Assembly (NCBI RefSeq): GCF_022606295.1
Contig: NZ_JAHHZS010000011.1
Location: 1 to 64,000 of the forward strand
Direction: 5' to 3'
DNA length: 64,000 bases
From: Arthrobacter bambusae
GTDB taxonomy: Bacteria; Actinomycetota; Actinomycetes; Actinomycetales; Micrococcaceae
Part shown: positions 61,640 through 64,000 of the stretch, piece by piece
Layout of the letters: every line of letters starts with the position of its first letter
Position numbering within the stretch: the first letter of the stretch is position 1
Notes under the pieces: model-generated
The model's input: the letters and a program-made list of their open reading frames with translations, nothing else
What the model was told of the DNA's origin: nothing
Databases searched by the model: none
Program-made: the position numbers and the translations under genes

Positions 61640-61941
61640 TCGGGCGACCTTCCGACATCCAGTCCCCGCTCGTCGGCGAGCGACCTCCCGACCGCGATCG
61701 TCACTGCGGGACCGCCGAAAGCGGCGACCAGCGCGATCAGGATGATGGTGGCGCTACCCAGGGAGAATCCAAAATAGATCACGGCTGCGACAGAAAAAAG
61801 CGGCACTCCGAGGGTCGTCACGGGCGCCAGGAAGTGCAAGCGTGCGAGGGGCTCGCGCGCCAGTACTGCTCCCACGCAGCCGAAAGCCGCCGCCAGTACG
61901 CCCAATCCGGCAAAGATGGACTCGAAGATCATTGCAGTCAT
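61636..61941 (-). CDS. Mrp/Mbh-type antiporter subunit G
   Basis: A 101-aa protein with three helices: FAGLGVLAAAFGCVGAVLAR, REPLARLHFLAPVTTLGVPL (the MrpG loop), and TIILIALVAAFGGPAVTIAV. Length and motif match MrpG/MbhC. It overlaps subunits F and D by 4 nt each. Confidence 0.85.
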   Translation of the reverse strand: MTAMIFESIFAGLGVLAAAFGCVGAVLAREPLARLHFLAPVTTLGVPLFSVAAVIYFGFSLGSATIILIALVAAFGGPAVTIAVGRSLADERGLDVGRSPE

Positions 61942-62228
61942 TCCTCGTCCCTTACCGCTTGCGCATCAATGCCCGGATTCAACAGCCTGGTGTAGACGAG
62001 CGTCCCGATCGAGGCGAGCACGGCAAGCACGAGCGGGACGATCAGGTACGAAGACTGGCCGACGATGATCGAGAGGCCTATCAACACCATGATGCTCGAA
62101 CCCGTGAGCAGCTGGAGTCCAACCAAGCGTTGGACGTCGCTACCGCGGGCAACCAGGAACAGGCTTGGCGCCACCCCGAGGAGCAGTAACGCCAAGGTCA
62201 CTGCCGACCACAAGATCGCGGTATCCAT
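61938..62228 (-). CDS. Mrp/Mbh-type antiporter subunit F
   Basis: A 96-aa protein with three helices: AVTLALLLLGVAPSLFLVAR, RLVGLQLLTGSSIMVLIGLS and SYLIVPLVLAVLASIGTLVY. The arrangement matches MrpF/MbhB. Its ATG directly follows the stop of the subunit E gene (TGAATG). Confidence 0.84.
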   Translation of the reverse strand: MDTAILWSAVTLALLLLGVAPSLFLVARGSDVQRLVGLQLLTGSSIMVLIGLSIIVGQSSYLIVPLVLAVLASIGTLVYTRLLNPGIDAQAVRDEE

Positions 62229-62771
62229 TCATAACCCTTGTCCGGTGCCTGGGGACACGTGGCGGTCGAGCCGGGGCCAGCCTTCTGCCAGGACGTGTAC
62301 GTGGATCCGGTGCGCGTCCGGGTCGGAATAGAAAACCACGGATCCGGGTGTCGAGGACAAGGCGATCATGGCCGCGGCGCGCCATCCTGTTGCTTTGGGG
62401 CTAGCCGTTCCCGGCATCCGTTGGTCCTGCAAGGACTCCCCCCGGGGGCCCGCGAGCCAGCGTGCGAGACGCACGGTATCGGTTACGGCCGCGGCGGGAA
62501 CAAGAGCCGCCCATCGTAGCCAGATGCCGCGCGCCGCGGCCTGGAAACCCATGGCGCGCCGGGCCGTGCGGGCAAGCACCGCGCCGAGTAACGCCGACGA
62601 CGCTGCCGCGACCGTCTCCGGAAGCGTCACGGTGCTCACCGTGACGAGCCAGGAGAGCGTTCCCCCGATCCACCAGAGAACCAGCTCCAGGACGGCCCCC
62701 GAGACCCCGCGTGCCCCGGGAAGCCCGAAAAACCTGCCGACGGGGCCGTTTCGATTTCGGTTCGCCGTCAC
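62229..62771 (-). CDS. Mrp/Mbh-type antiporter subunit E
   Basis: A 180-aa protein: two N-terminal helices (AVLELVLWWIGGTLSWLVTV, AAASSALLGAVLARTARRAM), a third (WAALVPAAAVTDTVRLARWL) and a cytoplasmic C-terminal domain (MIALSSTPGSVVFYSDPDAH, IHVHVLAEGWPRLD) that is the MrpE/MbhA signature. I chose a GTG just past the NrfD stop. A longer reading from 62816 would overlap it. Confidence 0.82.
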   Translation of the reverse strand: MTANRNRNGPVGRFFGLPGARGVSGAVLELVLWWIGGTLSWLVTVSTVTLPETVAAASSALLGAVLARTARRAMGFQAAARGIWLRWAALVPAAAVTDTVRLARWLAGPRGESLQDQRMPGTASPKATGWRAAAMIALSSTPGSVVFYSDPDAHRIHVHVLAEGWPRLDRHVSPGTGQGL

Positions 62772-62772
62772 A

Positions 62773-63705
62773 CTATGCGCCCGCTGCTTCGCGCTGTCGG
62801 GCGGCCTCGTCGGCACGTTCCCGCTGCGGTACCACGACGTATTTGGGATCGAGGGTCGAGGCTACACCGGCTTCGAACACCCCGAAGCGAAGCAGCGCCG
62901 ATCCGGCAGCGACAGCAAGTCCGCACATCGTGCTCACGAGGCGCGAATGCCGTCCGCCCAATGCGAGACCCACGGCGCCTCCCACGGTGAATGCCTTCGA
63001 CAGCCGCAGTAGTGTCCCTGCGCGGCCCTGGTGCAATGTCTCGGCGGACAGCTTTCCGCTGCGTTCCATCTTCAGGCTCATCACCGTTTCCAGCACGGCA
63101 CCGCCTACCGCCATGCGTCGGGCGGGAGCAGCCTCGGCCACAGGAGCCAGGGCAGCGGCAACGCCGCCAGCCGACGCCGCGGCGGAGCCTGCGAAGACGA
63201 AGGGCAGCGCCTCGTGGGCGTCGTGCCAGGTGGGTACGGCGGTATCGGCAAGCAGCACGCCGGTGTACGTGGCCACGGCAGCACCCGCCACCGCGGCACC
63301 GACTCCGCATGCGCGGCCGGCGCGAGGCAGGATGCCGAGGACATTGGATGCCGCACTCGCCCCAGCCAACGGACCATAGAGGGAAAGGATCCAGGAGCCC
63401 ATGCTCATCGGCGAGGTCGGTTTCGCCACGCGCAGCATGTTCAGGAACCTCTCCGGGCGGCCAAGGTCATGCACGAGCGCCACCGCGGAGGCTGAGATCG
63501 CGGTCAGGGCCATAAGTTTGGAGCGCCGCTCAAGGGACGGCCGGGCGCTGTACTGCGCACCGGCCGCGAGCATCGACGTCGCCCCTGCCAGGCCACCCGC
63601 GAAGATGTAGCCCGCGATGTCCACGGCGCTCCAGGTCGGTTTCTTGAGGATCGGCCGGCCATAGTAGGACGTGAACTCCTCAGTGGCACCACGACGCGGG
63701 CTCAA
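62773..63705 (-). CDS. nrfD: NrfD/PsrC-type membrane subunit
   Basis: A 310-aa quinone-linked membrane anchor with about eight helices: WSAVDIAGYIFAGGLAGATS, MSMGSWILSLYGPLAGASAA, ALPFVFAGSAAASAGG and LRLSKAFTVGGAVGLALGG. The Glu-containing LGRPERFLNML turn is typical of NrfD. NrfD proteins pass electrons between a peripheral iron-sulfur protein and the quinone pool without haem. The TTG chosen overlaps the stop of the [4Fe-4S] gene (TTGA). Confidence 0.88.
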   Translation of the reverse strand: MSPRRGATEEFTSYYGRPILKKPTWSAVDIAGYIFAGGLAGATSMLAAGAQYSARPSLERRSKLMALTAISASAVALVHDLGRPERFLNMLRVAKPTSPMSMGSWILSLYGPLAGASAASNVLGILPRAGRACGVGAAVAGAAVATYTGVLLADTAVPTWHDAHEALPFVFAGSAAASAGGVAAALAPVAEAAPARRMAVGGAVLETVMSLKMERSGKLSAETLHQGRAGTLLRLSKAFTVGGAVGLALGGRHSRLVSTMCGLAVAAGSALLRFGVFEAGVASTLDPKYVVVPQRERADEAARQREAAGA

Positions 63706-64000
63706 TTCCTGGCTCCCCAGAAAACGGCGACTGCGCCGAGCAACAGACCGGCGGCCGCACCCGCCGCACGCTTCCACATCACCGGCAGATCCCTCGTCGT
63801 CACCACGGGGTCAGGGGGCAGGCCGTAGGTCTCAGGCTCATCCAGCAACAGGAAGAATGCGCCGTCACCGCCTACCCCGTCGTCGGGGTTGTGCCCGTAC
63901 AACCTGGCGCCCTCTTCGCCCCGCTCGTGCAGCTCAGTCACGCGTGCATCGGCCCGTTCACGGAGTTCGTCGAGCTCACCGTACTGGATGGACTTCGTAG
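63702..64000 (-). CDS. [4Fe-4S] electron-transfer subunit, FdhB-like (partial, runs off the window)
   Basis: Only the C-terminal 98 residues are inside. The reading frame is open through the window end; the first visible residues are TKSIQYGELDELRERADARV. KSIQYGELDEL follows a cluster-binding Cys in relatives (CPTxSIxFG). YGHNPDDGVGGDGAFFLLLD, TTRDLPVMW and a final membrane anchor (AAGAAAGLLLGAVAVFWGAR) match the beta subunit of Fdh-N/Psr-type enzymes. The catalytic molybdenum subunit should lie upstream, outside the window. Confidence 0.82.
   Translation of the reverse strand, partial: TKSIQYGELDELRERADARVTELHERGEEGARLYGHNPDDGVGGDGAFFLLLDEPETYGLPPDPVVTTRDLPVMWKRAAGAAAGLLLGAVAVFWGARN

Overview
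The window reads as high-GC actinobacterial chromosome and most resembles the Micrococcaceae (Arthrobacter, Pseudarthrobacter or Paenarthrobacter). The reasons are GC-rich third codon positions, many GTG/TTG starts, tight ATGA/GTGA/TAATG gene overlaps, a thrS-HIT-pgsA operon as in other Actinobacteria, an Arthrobacter-type copper amine oxidase and a fused actinobacterial-type rhamnulose-phosphate aldolase/dehydrogenase. I see no tRNA or rRNA gene, CRISPR array, insertion sequence or phage gene. It looks like accessory but resident DNA rich in catabolic modules.

Layout. 0-3.3 kb (minus strand): thrS, a HIT protein and pgsA, translation and phospholipid core genes. 3.5-9.3 kb: a DUF1508 protein, a sedolisin peptidase without visible signal peptide, glutamate decarboxylase with a possible AUC start, a class II glutamine amidotransferase and an MmyB-type regulator. 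9.3-14.6 kb: stress- and envelope-like small genes (a CDF metal transporter, a DUF72 protein, small membrane proteins, a SRPBCC protein with EGDY repeats, low-complexity acidic and proline-rich proteins). 14.6-22.6 kb: a one-chain transketolase, then a LacI regulator divergent from an amino-acid-type ABC importer, a Gfo/Idh/MocA dehydrogenase and a DAO-family FAD oxidase, with paired palindromic operators between them. 22.7-28.1 kb: two more DUF1508 paralogues, a stand-alone LigD-type polymerase domain, a secreted Pro/Thr-rich protein and a membrane Ser/Thr kinase.

28.1-38.3 kb is the most interesting catabolic region. A cytidine-deaminase-like protein and an MHS-type symporter run left. An XRE-cupin regulator runs right, followed by a seven-gene set encoding an FAD oxidoreductase, a class III CoA-transferase, an enoyl-CoA hydratase, a DapA-like lyase, an SDR, an aldehyde dehydrogenase and a 7Fe ferredoxin. 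The symporter and regulator promoters carry the same GTGA-N6-TCAC palindrome just after matching TATAGT -10 boxes, so one regulator probably controls uptake and its own synthesis. The substrate is unknown.

38.3-44.5 kb: miscellaneous enzymes, Hsp20, a DHA2 drug exporter and a second EGDYG-repeat protein. 44.5-50.5 kb: a rhamnose operon (isomerase, fused aldolase/dehydrogenase, kinase) with a divergent LacI regulator and two near-identical operators. 50.5-56.7 kb: a TetR regulator divergent from copper amine oxidase, amine permease, a membrane protein and an aldehyde dehydrogenase, a primary-amine oxidation route. This ends in a 66-bp palindrome that abuts a wrecked ltrA gene. 58.4-64 kb (minus strand): a [4Fe-4S] protein cut by the window end, an NrfD membrane anchor and seven Mrp/Mbh-type antiporter subunits. 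They follow the gene order of archaeal membrane-bound hydrogenases but have no hydrogenase or full-length MrpA, which suggests a formate-dehydrogenase-linked ion pump.
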